NCBI RefSeq assembly: GCF_036077095.1
Contig: NZ_CP107960.1
Coordinates: forward strand, 7,812,001 to 7,876,000
Source of the DNA: Streptomyces sp. NBC_00376
GTDB lineage: Bacteria; Actinomycetota; Actinomycetes; Streptomycetales; Streptomycetaceae
DNA length: 64,000 bases
Reading direction: 5' to 3'
The notes under the pieces were generated by a model. The model ran no database searches and had not been told where the DNA came from. It was given only the letters and a program-made list of their open reading frames with translations. The translations under genes were made by a program, and so were the position numbers. Below, one piece after another: positions 26,500 to 35,416 of the stretch; the stretch's first letter is position 1, and every line of letters begins with the position of its first letter.

Positions 26500-27990
26500 G
26501 TGATTTCGTTGCACACGAGCCCGGTGCGGCGCAGACGGCTGGGCGTGGCGACGGCAGCCGCCGGCCTGCTGGCCACGTTGTTGATGGCCGGACCCGCGGC
26601 CGCGACGCCCGACCCCGGGAACCGGGGTGAGGCCCGGACGGGCGTCTCCGCCGCCCAGAAGGCCGAGGCCAAGGCCGCGATCGAGAGCGGCGAAGTACCA
26701 GGCGTGGACGAGATCGTCCACAGCTCCAACATCACTCATCTGGCCAACGTCCCGAAGGACGCGCTCAAGGGCCTCAACACGGACCTGGCCTTCCAGGGGA
26801 AGTACGCCTTCGCCGGAAACTACGACGGTTTCCGGATCTTCGACATCAGCAACCCCAGCGCCCCGAAGACGGTCTCGCAGGTCCTCTGCCCCGGCTCGCA
26901 GAACGACATATCGGTCTCGGGCAACCTGCTCTTCCTGTCCACCGACTCCTCGCGCAGCGACAACTCCTGCACCAGCACCACCCAGCCCGCCACGGAGAAG
27001 TCCTCCTGGGAGGGCATGAAGGTCTTCGACATCAGCGACAAGCGCAACCCGAAGTATGTCGCCGCCGTCGAGACCGCGTGCGGATCGCACACCCACACAC
27101 TGGTTCCCGAGCGCAAGAACGTGTACGTGTACGTCTCCTCGTACTCGCCGAGCGCGACGTTCCCCGACTGCCAGCCGCCGCACGACGGCATCTCCGTCAT
27201 CAAGGTGCCGCGCAACGCGCCCGAGAAGGCAGCGGTCGTGAACTTCCCGGTGCTCTTCCCGGACGGCGGCAACCCGGGTGCCCCGGACAACCCGGGCGTC
27301 TCCAAGACCACCGGCTGCCACGACATCACCGTGCTGCCCTCGAAGGACCTGGCCGCGGGTGCCTGCATGGGCGACGGGCTGCTGTTCTCCATCAAGGACC
27401 CGGAGAACCCGAAGATCATCGACCGGGTGCAGGACAATGTGAACTTCGCGTTCTGGCACTCGGCGACGTTCAACCAGACGACGGACAAGGTCGTCTTCAC
27501 CGATGAGCTCGGCGGCGGTGGCGCGGCCACCTGCAACGAGGAGATCGGCCCGAAGCGCGGCGCCAACGGCATCTACGACATCGTCGGCAAGGGCGACCAC
27601 CGCAAGCTGGTCTTCCGCAGCTACTTCAAGATCGACCGCCCGCAGGCCGACACCGAGGTCTGCGTCGCCCACAACGGCTCGATCATCCCGGTCAAGGGCC
27701 GCGACCTGATGGTCCAGGCCTGGTACCAGGGCGGGGTGTCGGTCTGGGACTTCACCGACTCGTCGAAGCCGAAGGAGATCGGCTACTTCGAGCGCGGCCC
27801 GGTCAGCACCGACGCCGTCACCACGGCCGGCCCCTGGTCGGCGTACTACTACAACGGCTACATCTACTCCAACGACATCGCCAAGGGCTTCGACGTCCTG
27901 AAGCTCGACGACCGGCGGACCGACCCGGCGAAGAGGGTGCGGCTGGACGAGCTCAACGTGCAGACCCAGCCGGACTACTTCGACCGCTGA
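26500..27990 (+). CDS. Secreted LVIVD-repeat beta-propeller protein
   Basis: 496 residues, GTG start after GGGAGGA. Signal peptide RRRRLGVATAAAGLLATLLM with cleavage near AAA-TPDP. The body shows repeated blades of the LVIVD type (FRIFDISNPSAPKTVSQV, MKVFDISDKRNPKYVAAV, LLFSIKDPENPKIIDRV, VSVWDFTDSSKPKEIGYF), forming a propeller, with conserved Cys and His (TTGCHDITVLPS). Function of these extracellular proteins is unknown. Its divergent partner is a DUF305 lipoprotein; the pairing points to a shared envelope role. Seven 17-bp repeats begin directly after its stop codon. Confidence 0.88.
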   Translation: MISLHTSPVRRRRLGVATAAAGLLATLLMAGPAAATPDPGNRGEARTGVSAAQKAEAKAAIESGEVPGVDEIVHSSNITHLANVPKDALKGLNTDLAFQGKYAFAGNYDGFRIFDISNPSAPKTVSQVLCPGSQNDISVSGNLLFLSTDSSRSDNSCTSTTQPATEKSSWEGMKVFDISDKRNPKYVAAVETACGSHTHTLVPERKNVYVYVSSYSPSATFPDCQPPHDGISVIKVPRNAPEKAAVVNFPVLFPDGGNPGAPDNPGVSKTTGCHDITVLPSKDLAAGACMGDGLLFSIKDPENPKIIDRVQDNVNFAFWHSATFNQTTDKVVFTDELGGGGAATCNEEIGPKRGANGIYDIVGKGDHRKLVFRSYFKIDRPQADTEVCVAHNGSIIPVKGRDLMVQAWYQGGVSVWDFTDSSKPKEIGYFERGPVSTDAVTTAGPWSAYYYNGYIYSNDIAKGFDVLKLDDRRTDPAKRVRLDELNVQTQPDYFDR

Positions 27991-27992
27991 CC

Positions 27993-28111
27993 GACCGGAT
28001 CCACTGCCTGACCGGATCCCACGCCCGACCGGATCCGCCACCTGAACGGATCCACTACAGGACTGGAACCACCACCCGACCGGAACCTCCACCCGGCCGG
28101 ATCCACCGCGA
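27993..28111. repeat. Seven tandem 17-bp repeats after the LVIVD gene
   Basis: Starting 3 bp after the stop codon, a GACCGGATCCAC-like core recurs at 27993, 28010, 28027, 28044, 28061, 28078 and 28095, exactly every 17 bp, with a weaker eighth unit running into the terminator. Units are diverged (GGATCC versus GGAACC), so the array is old or drifting. It is too short and regular for CRISPR and is not coding in either direction that I can recognise. Confidence 0.8.
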
Positions 28112-28121
28112 AACGGAAGGT

Positions 28122-28154
28122 GTCCCGCAGGGCGGATCCACCGCCCTGCGGGAC
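28122..28154. terminator. Terminator hairpin, 14-bp stem
   Basis: GTCCCGCAGGGCGG (28122-28135) pairs perfectly with CCGCCCTGCGGGAC (28141-28154) around ATCCA. It separates the LVIVD gene from the convergent small gene at 28179 and its loop repeats the GGATCCA core of the 17-bp array. Confidence 0.8.
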
Positions 28155-28178
28155 AGCGCGGTGCGGGGTGCCGCGGTG

Positions 28179-28358
28179 CTAGGCGGCGGACCTGCCGCCG
28201 CCGCTCGTCACAGCGGCCCACTCCACCAGCAGGCGCTGGTACTGCTCCTCGTCCTCGGGGGACAGGCAGCCGCCCGAGCGCTGCCACAGCTCACGGATCT
28301 CTTTGTTCACCACGGCGGCGGTGCGCGTGGAGTCGGAGGAGCACGGAGAACGGGACAT
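28179..28358 (-). CDS. Small conserved-looking protein, 59 aa, unknown function
   Basis: 59 residues beginning MSRSPCSSDSTRTAAVVNKEI and ending SGGGRSAA. The core (IRELWQRSGGCLSPEDEEQYQRLLVEWAA) is a strongly amphipathic helical segment with two Cys flanking it, unlike random translated sequence, and codon third positions are GC-rich. The gene lies between a terminator and the HAD phosphatase and reads in the same direction as the latter. I have no domain name for it. Confidence 0.65.
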   Translation of the reverse strand: MSRSPCSSDSTRTAAVVNKEIRELWQRSGGCLSPEDEEQYQRLLVEWAAVTSGGGRSAA

Positions 28359-28427
28359 GCATACAGGCTAAGGCCACGATGTGACAATCAGACCCATTGG
28401 GCGTCAGGGACATCTCTCACATGTCTG

Positions 28428-29129
28428 TCAGGCAACGCCCGGCACCAGTCCGAGCGTCCGCAGTCCGTCAGGCCGCTCCGCCACCAGCAGATGGTGCACA
28501 AACCGCACGTCACAGCCCAGTGCGGCGGCCCCGCCGTCCGCGTTCCGGTCGTCGCCGACCATCACCACGTCCGCCGGATCCAGCCCGAGACTTGTGCAGG
28601 CGGTGTGGAAGATTCGTGAGTCCGGCTTCTGGACGCCGTGCTCGTACGACAGCACATAGGTGTCGATCAGGGGGTCCAGACCGTGCGCCCGGAAGACCGG
28701 CCGCAGGTCCCAGCCGATGTTGCTGACCACGCCGATCCGGATTCCGCTGTCGTGCAGCGCGCCGAGCACCTCCGCCGCGTCCGGATACGGCTCCCAGGCG
28801 GCCGGTGTCCGATGCCGCTCGTACAGCGCGTCGTACAGGCCGGGATCCGGCAGGGCCACCTGCCGGGCCAGCCCGGTGTACGCCTCCCGGTGGAGTTCCG
28901 CGCTCTCGTCACGGGTGGCGTACGCGTCGGCGAGCCGGGCGGGGACGTGCCGGGGAGGCGGGCCGCCCGGCAGTGCTCCGGCGGCCTCCAGCTCGCCCAC
29001 GTACCGTTCGAAGTCGGCCTCGCCCACCGTCACCCCCTGCTCGGCGAGGACCGCGCGCAGCCAGGACCGGACGGACTCGATACGGAAGAGAGTCCCGGAG
29101 AAGTCGAAGAGCACACCCTTGATCTGCAT
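28428..29129 (-). CDS. HAD-superfamily hydrolase (phosphatase)
   Basis: 233 residues. HAD motif I is modified: VLFDFSGTLFRIE gives the DxSGT form with nucleophile Asp but Ser instead of the usual acid/base Asp two residues later (classical DxDGT). Motif II is in GVVSNIGWD, motif III Lys in EHGVQKPDSRIF and motif IV in VMVGDDRNAD. A helical cap lies between (about 25-110). It probably dephosphorylates a small metabolite; the DxS variant may weaken activity. Start 29129 has GGGGAGGA 9 nt upstream. Confidence 0.88.
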   Translation of the reverse strand: MQIKGVLFDFSGTLFRIESVRSWLRAVLAEQGVTVGEADFERYVGELEAAGALPGGPPPRHVPARLADAYATRDESAELHREAYTGLARQVALPDPGLYDALYERHRTPAAWEPYPDAAEVLGALHDSGIRIGVVSNIGWDLRPVFRAHGLDPLIDTYVLSYEHGVQKPDSRIFHTACTSLGLDPADVVMVGDDRNADGGAAALGCDVRFVHHLLVAERPDGLRTLGLVPGVA

Positions 29130-29217
29130 GGCTGCGATCCTCCCCGGCACGGGGGCGGCTCGACAAGGCGGATCGCTCGGCGAGGGGGAGGGCGGGACGC
29201 GGCCGGTCGGGGCCGGC

Positions 29218-29916
29218 TCAGGAACGGCTGGGCGCCCGGGGCTCGCCGCGCCGCTCGTACCGGGCGAATCCGGCGATCGCGAAGGCGACCAGGGATACCC
29301 CCAGCAGCCAGCCGGCCACTACGTCGCTCAGCCAGTGCACGCCCAGGTAGAGGCGGGTCAGGCCCACCCCGACGACCGAGACGCACGCCACGACCAGCGC
29401 CGTCCGCCACAGCCGGGGCCCGACGCCGTACCGGCGCAGCAGCCAGAGCAGCAGGCCGCAGCTCACCGTCGCCGTCATCGCGTGACCGGACGGGAACGCC
29501 GCGTAATGCGCGGAATCCACCGGGTCCGGCCACTGCGGCCGCTCCCGGCCGACCGCGGACTTCAGCCCCTGCTGCACCAGAGTGCCCAGCACGCTCGTCG
29601 CCGCGACCCACACCGCGAGCAGCCGTTCTCCGCGCCACCACAGCGCCACCACCGCCATCGTGATCAGGGCGCGCATGGTCCATGGATCCCAGGCCCAGTC
29701 GGTCAGGATCCGGTTCACGTGGACCAGGCCGGGTTCGGCCACCGCCCTGCGGTGCAGGGCGTCCGCGACGGTACGGTCCAGCGTCATCAGCGGTGACCAG
29801 CGCACGGCGACGAGGATCAGCACGACCAGCGCGAGAAGCGCGCAGACCGCACCCGTTCTGAACGGTGTGACACGGGAACGCTTAGGGACCGGTGGGGGGA
29901 GCTGCGTGGACGGCAT
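29218..29916 (-). CDS. PAP2-superfamily membrane phosphatase
   Basis: 232 residues with about six TM helices. The lipid-phosphatase signature is complete: KSAVGRERP (motif 1), FPSGHAMTA (motif 2) and TRLYLGVHWLSDV (motif 3, catalytic His and Asp). Length and topology match bacterial undecaprenyl-pyrophosphate or phosphatidate phosphatases of the PAP2 type, acting on the outer face of the membrane. The precise lipid substrate is not readable. It precedes an M56 peptidase in the same orientation. Confidence 0.92.
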   Translation of the reverse strand: MPSTQLPPPVPKRSRVTPFRTGAVCALLALVVLILVAVRWSPLMTLDRTVADALHRRAVAEPGLVHVNRILTDWAWDPWTMRALITMAVVALWWRGERLLAVWVAATSVLGTLVQQGLKSAVGRERPQWPDPVDSAHYAAFPSGHAMTATVSCGLLLWLLRRYGVGPRLWRTALVVACVSVVGVGLTRLYLGVHWLSDVVAGWLLGVSLVAFAIAGFARYERRGEPRAPSRS

Positions 29917-29949
29917 GGGGCGATCTTCCCGGAAGGCCGGCGGCCCTGG

Positions 29950-30885
29950 CTATCGCAGCGCGCTGAGTCCTGGAATGAAGGCCACCAGAAGCGGGACCAC
30001 CGGCACCAGCGCGGCCGCCGCGGTCAGCCGGAGCCGACGGCCCGCGGTGAGCCGGTCGGCCGGGGTGAGCAACCGGTTCACCCGCAGCGGCAACTGTGCG
30101 TCCGGCGCCGGGCAGGGGCCGAACACGCCCCGGTCCTCGTTGAGTTCCACCAGGGCCAGGGCGATCGTCAGCCGGCCGAAGCGCTTCGACGCCACGTCGT
30201 CCGCGGCCAGTTCGACCAGCCTGTGCATCTCGTCGCGGAACGCCGCGAACACCGGTACCTGCGGGAACCCGGTCGCCAGCGCGCCGGAGCAGTGCAGCAG
30301 CCAGTCGTGCCGTGCGTTCGCGTGCCCCTGCTCATGGGCCAGCACCGCATCCAGCTGACGGCCTTTCAGGCGCCTGAGTGCCGTGGTGGTGATGACCAGT
30401 TGAGGCGCGGAGCCCGGCAGCCACCAGGCGTCCGGACGCTCGCCCTCCAGCACGACGAGACGTCCGCTGCCGGGCTTCTCGCCCGGCATCAGCGGGGCAC
30501 GCATCAGGAGTTCGGCGCGCCGCTGCCTGCGACGCACCTGGGCCCGGTGGATCTCTCGGGTCAGCATCACCGCCGACCACAGCCCGCCGAGCGCCAGCAG
30601 CACGGCCATGGCGGCGGACCACCGGCCGTGCCCGCCCAACGCGTAGGCCTCCACCACCGCGTGCGGCGCCGGCGCGAACACATGCCCGCGCACCGCCTGC
30701 CAGGCGGCGGCCGCGCTGAACGTCATGGAGAGCGCGAACGAGAGCAGCACCCCGGCCACCACGCACTGCCACACCCACAGCGCCACGACGGGCTCGCGCT
30801 CCGGCCATCGGGCCCTGGCCATCAGCCGCGGGGTCAGGACGGCGGCCAGTGCACCGAGCAGCAGCAGTGCGAGGGAGACCAACAT
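29950..30885 (-). CDS. M56 (BlaR1-like) membrane metallopeptidase
   Basis: 311 residues. An N-terminal TM helix, two more TM segments (ALWVWQCVVAGVLLSFAL; AAMAVLLALGGLWSAVML) and a central zinc-peptidase domain with HEQGHANARHDWLLH (HExxH form, residues about 183-197) and the third ligand region ELAADDVA. A final TM helix ends the protein. In BlaR1/MecR1-type systems the M56 protease cleaves a BlaI-type repressor encoded next to it. No BlaI gene and no penicillin-sensing domain are present here, so the signal and target are unknown. Confidence 0.9.
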   Translation of the reverse strand: MLVSLALLLLGALAAVLTPRLMARARWPEREPVVALWVWQCVVAGVLLSFALSMTFSAAAAWQAVRGHVFAPAPHAVVEAYALGGHGRWSAAMAVLLALGGLWSAVMLTREIHRAQVRRRQRRAELLMRAPLMPGEKPGSGRLVVLEGERPDAWWLPGSAPQLVITTTALRRLKGRQLDAVLAHEQGHANARHDWLLHCSGALATGFPQVPVFAAFRDEMHRLVELAADDVASKRFGRLTIALALVELNEDRGVFGPCPAPDAQLPLRVNRLLTPADRLTAGRRLRLTAAAALVPVVPLLVAFIPGLSALR

Positions 30886-30971
30886 GACGTCAGCCTATGA
30901 GGGGTGCGGTACCCACGGGTATGGCTGTGCGCGGCAAGTGACGCAGACCACGGTTTGACCGGCCGGCTGTC

Positions 30972-31559
30972 TCACAGAGCGAGCAGCATCGCGAACATGG
31001 CCATCCCCATCGTCAGCCGGCAGGCGAGCGCCATCTCGGGCCGCGCGGTCCAGGAGCCGCCGGCCGGGCCACCGCCACCGCCCGCCGGGACGGGAGCGGC
31101 GGCCACGGGTATCAGCCGGGCCCCCGACCGCAGCACGTACACCGCGTAGTAGGCGAGCAGCAGCCCGGTCAGCGCAGGGACGCCCCCGGCCGCCGCGACC
31201 CCGTGTCCCAGGTGTCCGCCGTGCGCCGCAGCGCCGCCCGGTGCCATCGTCAGGGCCATGTAGACCATCGCCGAGGACCCGACGAGATGGTGCAGATGGT
31301 GTCCGCTGCGCCGCGAGAACCACAGCGCGCGCAACGAGGCGGCCCCGAACAGCGCCGCGTACACCGCCCATGCCCACTCGGGGGGTGTCACGACGGCCGC
31401 CGGGACCGCCATGGCGGCCATGCCGAACCCCATCAGCGCCTCCGCACGCGCGGTCCTGCGCCCCTCCCCGGTCTCGCCGCGGGTGCGCAGCAGGCAGTAC
31501 GCACCCGTCGTCGCGCACAAGGCCATCAGCAGCCAGCCCGACATCGCCGATCCGTGCAC
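30972..31559 (-). CDS. DUF5134 membrane protein
   Basis: 195 residues; GTG 31559 lies 6 nt after GGAGG. Five TM segments are evident, with a His-rich stretch SRRSGHHLHHLVGSSAMVYMALTM and HGGHLGHG in the middle. This matches the actinobacterial DUF5134 family, which has no known function; the membrane histidines suggest possible metal or heme interaction, but this is inference. A Gly-rich loop (PVPAGGGGGPAGG) precedes the last helix. Confidence 0.8.
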   Translation of the reverse strand: MHGSAMSGWLLMALCATTGAYCLLRTRGETGEGRRTARAEALMGFGMAAMAVPAAVVTPPEWAWAVYAALFGAASLRALWFSRRSGHHLHHLVGSSAMVYMALTMAPGGAAAHGGHLGHGVAAAGGVPALTGLLLAYYAVYVLRSGARLIPVAAAPVPAGGGGGPAGGSWTARPEMALACRLTMGMAMFAMLLAL

Positions 31560-31720
31560 AGCGCACCTCCCCCTGGCCGTACGACGCGGTTCCCCTTGGT
31601 CGATGCCCGGACAGGGACCGTCGTACGCGGCGCACTGAAGTACAAGGGGAGCGCGCGGCAGGAGCGTTTTCCCGCCGCGCGCTGCGTCTTCGTCCTCCCG
31701 CCGGCCGATTCGCCCTCTCG

Positions 31721-32545
31721 TCAGCCGAGAGTGAGGGACTTGAAGGCGCGTGCCTGCTCGGTGATGGCCCGCTCCGTGGGCAGCCGTTCCATGGAAGAGG
31801 CGCCGAAGAAACCGGCGATCCCCGAGGTGTGCTCCAGGACGTAACGGGCGTCCTCCGGTTCGGCGATCGGGCCGCCGTGGCAGAGCACGACGATGTCGGG
31901 ATTGACGCGCTTCGCGGCGTCGTGCATCTCCTGCACGGCGGCGGCGGCCTGATCGAGCGTGAGCGCGGTCGAGGCGCCGATGGACCCCTTGGTGGTCAAC
32001 CCGACGTGCGGTACGAGGACATCGGCACCCGCCCGCGCCATTTCGGCGGCCTGCTCGGGGTCGAACACATAGGGCGCGGTGAGCAGATCGCGTTCGTGGG
32101 CCTGGCGGATCATGTCGATCTCCAGACCGAAGCCCATGCCGGTCTCCTCCAGGTTCTCGCGGAACCTGCCGTCGTAGAGCCCGACGGTGGGGAAGTTCTG
32201 CACGCCGGTGAAGCCGATGGCCTTCAACTGGTCGAGGAAGTTGCCCATGATCCGGAACGGGTCGGTGCCGCACACCCCGGCGAGCACGGGGACGTCCCGC
32301 ACCACGGGCAGGACCTCGCCCGCCATGTCGAGCACGATGGCGTTGGCGTCGCCGTACGGAAGCAGGCCCGCCAGCGAGCCCCGCCCGGCCATCCGGTACC
32401 GCCCGGAGTTGTAGATGATCAGCAGGTCGACGCCGCCGGCCTCCGCGCACTTGGCGGACAGGCCGGTGCCTGCGCCCGCGCCTATGACGGCCTTGCCTGC
32501 TGCGACCTGCTCGGTCAGGCGCGACAGGGCTTGGTTGCGGTTCAC
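31721..32545 (-). CDS. TIM-barrel protein of the PEP-hydrolase family (Tm-1 C-half)
   Basis: 274 residues in one TIM-barrel domain: [75 protein letters not shown] and [14 protein letters not shown]. The family is called PEP_hydrolase or TIM-barrel signal transduction protein and matches the C-terminal half of the plant Tm-1 resistance protein. Its reaction is not established; a carbon-carbon or phosphoenolpyruvate-type hydrolysis is a possibility. The UPF0261 gene lies 59 bp upstream on the same strand, so they probably form one operon. Confidence 0.9.
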   Translation of the reverse strand: MNRNQALSRLTEQVAAGKAVIGAGAGTGLSAKCAEAGGVDLLIIYNSGRYRMAGRGSLAGLLPYGDANAIVLDMAGEVLPVVRDVPVLAGVCGTDPFRIMGNFLDQLKAIGFTGVQNFPTVGLYDGRFRENLEETGMGFGLEIDMIRQAHERDLLTAPYVFDPEQAAEMARAGADVLVPHVGLTTKGSIGASTALTLDQAAAAVQEMHDAAKRVNPDIVVLCHGGPIAEPEDARYVLEHTSGIAGFFGASSMERLPTERAITEQARAFKSLTLG

Positions 32546-32604
32546 GGATGGACTCCTGATTCGGTCGGTGGGTTTCTCGCCGCTGCGACGTGCGGATGCG
32601 AGGT

Positions 32605-33858
32605 TCAGACGTTCGGGTGCGAACGTTCCTGGGTGCTGATCAGCTGGTGGAGGTGGTCGGCGGCGGCGACGCCGAACGACGGGTCGTTGAGATGTGCGCC
32701 GATCTCGCGCAGATCGACGGCGCTGCCCCGCAGGGCGGCGCGCAGGGCGGCCAGTCCGGCCGCGTCGGCCTCCGGATCGTGGAACGGCCCGCCCTGGGCG
32801 TCCACGGCGGAGATGCCGCCCAGCGGCCAGAGGACCGCGGTCGGGCCGTGCGCCGAGGCCAGCTTCCGCCCCATGGAGGCGCCGAGTCCGGTCATCTCCT
32901 CGGCCGTGGTGCGCATCAGTGTGACGGTGGGGTTGTGCACGAGCAGCCGGCGATCCGCGAAGCGTTCCGGAACGGTGTCGGCGGGGCCGAAGTTGACCAT
33001 GTCCAGCGCGCCGGGCGCGACCACCTGAGGCACGCCGGTCCGGCCCGCCGCGGTGAGCCGGTCGGGGCCGGCGCTCAGCACGCCGCCGACCAGTTCGTCC
33101 GCGAGCTCCGTGGTGGTCAGGTCCAGGACACCCGCGAGGAACCCGCCCGAGGCGAGCTTCTCCAGCGCCCGGCCGCCCGCACCGGTGGCGTGGAAGACCA
33201 GGACCTCGTAGCCCAGCTCGTCCAGCCGCCGGCGGGCGGCGTCGACCGCCGGCGTGGTGACGCCGAACATGCTGGCGCCGATCAGCGGGCGCCCCTGGGG
33301 CCGCGACTCGTTCAGGCTCCGCTCGTGGTGGATGGCCATGCCGGCCGCCGCCGCCACCGCGTTGCCCATGATCTGCGAGGACACCGAGTTGATGCCCGCC
33401 ACGTCGACGACGCTGTACATCATGGTGATGTCGCTGCTGCCCACGTACGGCGACACGTCCCCGCCGGCCATGGTGGACACCAGCACCTTCGGGACGCCGA
33501 TGGGCAGCGCCTGCATGGCACGCGCGGCGATGAACGACCCGCCGCTCCCGGCCACCGCCAGCACCGCGTGCAGCTGCCCCTCGCGGTGCAGATCACCGAC
33601 GATCCGCTCGACCCCGTCGGCCATGGCGGACACCGCCGCACCGCGGTCCCCGCCGGCGCGCAGCGCCTCCAGACCGTGCCCGGCGCGTCGCGCGACGGCC
33701 GCCGCGTCGATGTCACCCGCGACCGTGCCCGCCGGCGACGGCATCACCCCGGCATCGACGAGCACCACGTCGCAGCCCGCTTCGCGGAGCCGCGCCGCGA
33801 GCCACTCGTACTCCGCCCCCTTGGTGTCCAACGTCCCGACGAGCACCACGGTCGCCAT
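32605..33858 (-). CDS. UPF0261 / Tm-1-like ATP-binding domain protein
   Basis: 417 residues; ATG 33858 with AAGGAG 7 nt upstream. The sequence begins [19 protein letters not shown], then [53 protein letters not shown] and [26 protein letters not shown], matching UPF0261 proteins, the N-terminal half of plant Tm-1, which binds ATP. The biochemical role is unknown. With the downstream TIM-barrel protein it makes a two-gene operon, read divergently from a MocR regulator that probably controls it. Confidence 0.92.
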   Translation of the reverse strand: MATVVLVGTLDTKGAEYEWLAARLREAGCDVVLVDAGVMPSPAGTVAGDIDAAAVARRAGHGLEALRAGGDRGAAVSAMADGVERIVGDLHREGQLHAVLAVAGSGGSFIAARAMQALPIGVPKVLVSTMAGGDVSPYVGSSDITMMYSVVDVAGINSVSSQIMGNAVAAAAGMAIHHERSLNESRPQGRPLIGASMFGVTTPAVDAARRRLDELGYEVLVFHATGAGGRALEKLASGGFLAGVLDLTTTELADELVGGVLSAGPDRLTAAGRTGVPQVVAPGALDMVNFGPADTVPERFADRRLLVHNPTVTLMRTTAEEMTGLGASMGRKLASAHGPTAVLWPLGGISAVDAQGGPFHDPEADAAGLAALRAALRGSAVDLREIGAHLNDPSFGVAAADHLHQLISTQERSHPNV

Positions 33859-33985
33859 GTTCCTGCTCCTTTGCAACGGCGTTCTCCCGATCATGTGCGA
33901 GCCGCCGGAGGGCGGCAAAGACCACTTGGGGGCAATTGGCCTGCGGCGGGCGATGACGAGCGCACGGACCGCAGATGATGGAGGG

Positions 33986-35398
33986 ATGGACCGCATTCCT
34001 CCCACCCGGCTGTCCCGTCTGCTCACCGGGTGGTCCAAGGACGGCACGGGCGCGATGCCGCGACTGCTGGCCGAGGCGCTGCGCGAGCTGGCGCAGCGCG
34101 GCGACGTGGCACCGGGCACGGTGCTGCCCTCCCAGCGCGCCCTGGCGACGGCGCTGGGCGTCAGCCGCTCCACGGTGACGGCCGCGTACGGACTGCTGGA
34201 GGCCGAGGGGTGGCTGGAGAGCCGGCAGGGCAGCGGCTCCCGGCTGCGGGGTTCCGGCGCGGTGGGCGAGCCGGCGACCGAGGGGCGGCTGGCCAGCTTC
34301 GGGACCAGGGACGGCGGCATCGACCTGTCCAGCGGGGCGCTTGACGGCCTGCCCGCGGTCGCGGCGGCCGTCGGTGACCTGTCGGCCGGTGACCTCACCG
34401 CCGCGCTGGCCGGCGACGGGTACCTCCCGTACGGGCTGCCCGAGCTCCGCGAGGGGATCGCCGAGTACCACCGCTCGGCGGGCCTGCCGACCTCTGCGGA
34501 ACAGATCCTGGTGACCGCCGGATCCCAGCAGGCCGTCTGGCTGATCACCCAGGGCCTGGTCGAACCCGGTGACACGGTGATCGTGGAGGACCCCACCTAC
34601 CGCGGCGCGCTCGAAGCGCTGCGCGGCCGAGGCGCCCGGCTCGTCCCGCTGCCCGCGGGCGGGGCGCACGGCGCCCGCGCGCTGGCCCGGCTGGCCGGCC
34701 ACGTCCGGCCCCGCCTCGTCTATCTGCAACCGTCCGTCCACAACCCCACCGGACGCGGCATGGACGAGCCCACCCGCCGCGCCTGGGCCGCCGTACTGGC
34801 CGAACAGGGCCTGTACGTGGTGGAGGACAACGCCTACGCCGAACTGTCCCTGCTCGACGACGCCGCGCCCCGCTCCCTCGCCGGCCTGCTGCCGCCCGCC
34901 GCCACGGCCACCGTCGGCACCCTGTCCAAGCTCTTCTGGGGCGGCCTCCGGCTGGGCTGGATCAGGGCCTCCACCACCGTGATCCGGCGCCTGGCCGACA
35001 TCAAGAGGTCCGTCGACCTGTCGTGCCCGGTGGTGGATCAGATGCTCGCCGTGAAGCTGCTGGGGCAACTGCCCGAGGCCCGCGCCCGGCGCCGCTCCCG
35101 GCTGCGCGAACGTCTGGCGGAGACCGAACGGCTGCTGAGCGAGCAGCGGACCGGCTGGCGGTGGGAACGCCCCGCCGGTGGCTCAGCCCTCTGGGTGGAG
35201 ATCCCGGGCGCCGACGCCGAAGCCACCGCCCAGCTGGCCCGCCGCGCGGGCGTACTGATCGTCCCCGGTCCGGCCTTCTCCGCCGTGGACGGCTTCCGCC
35301 ACCACGTGCGACTTCCCTTCGCCGACGACGACGGTGGCCTTGCGAAGGCCCTGCCCGTGCTCGTCGACTGCGCGCGGCGCAGCCGCGCCCCGCACTGA
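33986..35398 (+). CDS. MocR-family regulator (GntR HTH fused to PLP aminotransferase-like domain)
   Basis: 470 residues. The N-terminal GntR-type winged helix (LAEALRELAQRGDVAPGTVLPSQRALATALGVSRSTVTAAYGLLEAEGW, about 28-78) is fused to a fold-type-I aminotransferase domain (110-460) with YLPYGLPELREGIAEYHRSAGL, NPTGRGM and the PLP lysine in GTLSKLFWGGLRLGW. MocR regulators use PLP or a PLP adduct as effector. It is divergent from the UPF0261/TIM-barrel pair over a 127-bp region, the usual position for its targets. The GGAGGG is directly adjacent to ATG 33986, so it may be translated from a leaderless mRNA. Confidence 0.93.
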   Translation: MDRIPPTRLSRLLTGWSKDGTGAMPRLLAEALRELAQRGDVAPGTVLPSQRALATALGVSRSTVTAAYGLLEAEGWLESRQGSGSRLRGSGAVGEPATEGRLASFGTRDGGIDLSSGALDGLPAVAAAVGDLSAGDLTAALAGDGYLPYGLPELREGIAEYHRSAGLPTSAEQILVTAGSQQAVWLITQGLVEPGDTVIVEDPTYRGALEALRGRGARLVPLPAGGAHGARALARLAGHVRPRLVYLQPSVHNPTGRGMDEPTRRAWAAVLAEQGLYVVEDNAYAELSLLDDAAPRSLAGLLPPAATATVGTLSKLFWGGLRLGWIRASTTVIRRLADIKRSVDLSCPVVDQMLAVKLLGQLPEARARRRSRLRERLAETERLLSEQRTGWRWERPAGGSALWVEIPGADAEATAQLARRAGVLIVPGPAFSAVDGFRHHVRLPFADDDGGLAKALPVLVDCARRSRAPH

Positions 35399-35416
35399 CG
35401 GCGCCACCGCGTCGGC

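Noticed and set aside
27993..28111. Possible CRISPR array
   Set aside because: The 17-bp units are contiguous and degenerate, without unique spacers, and no cas genes are present.
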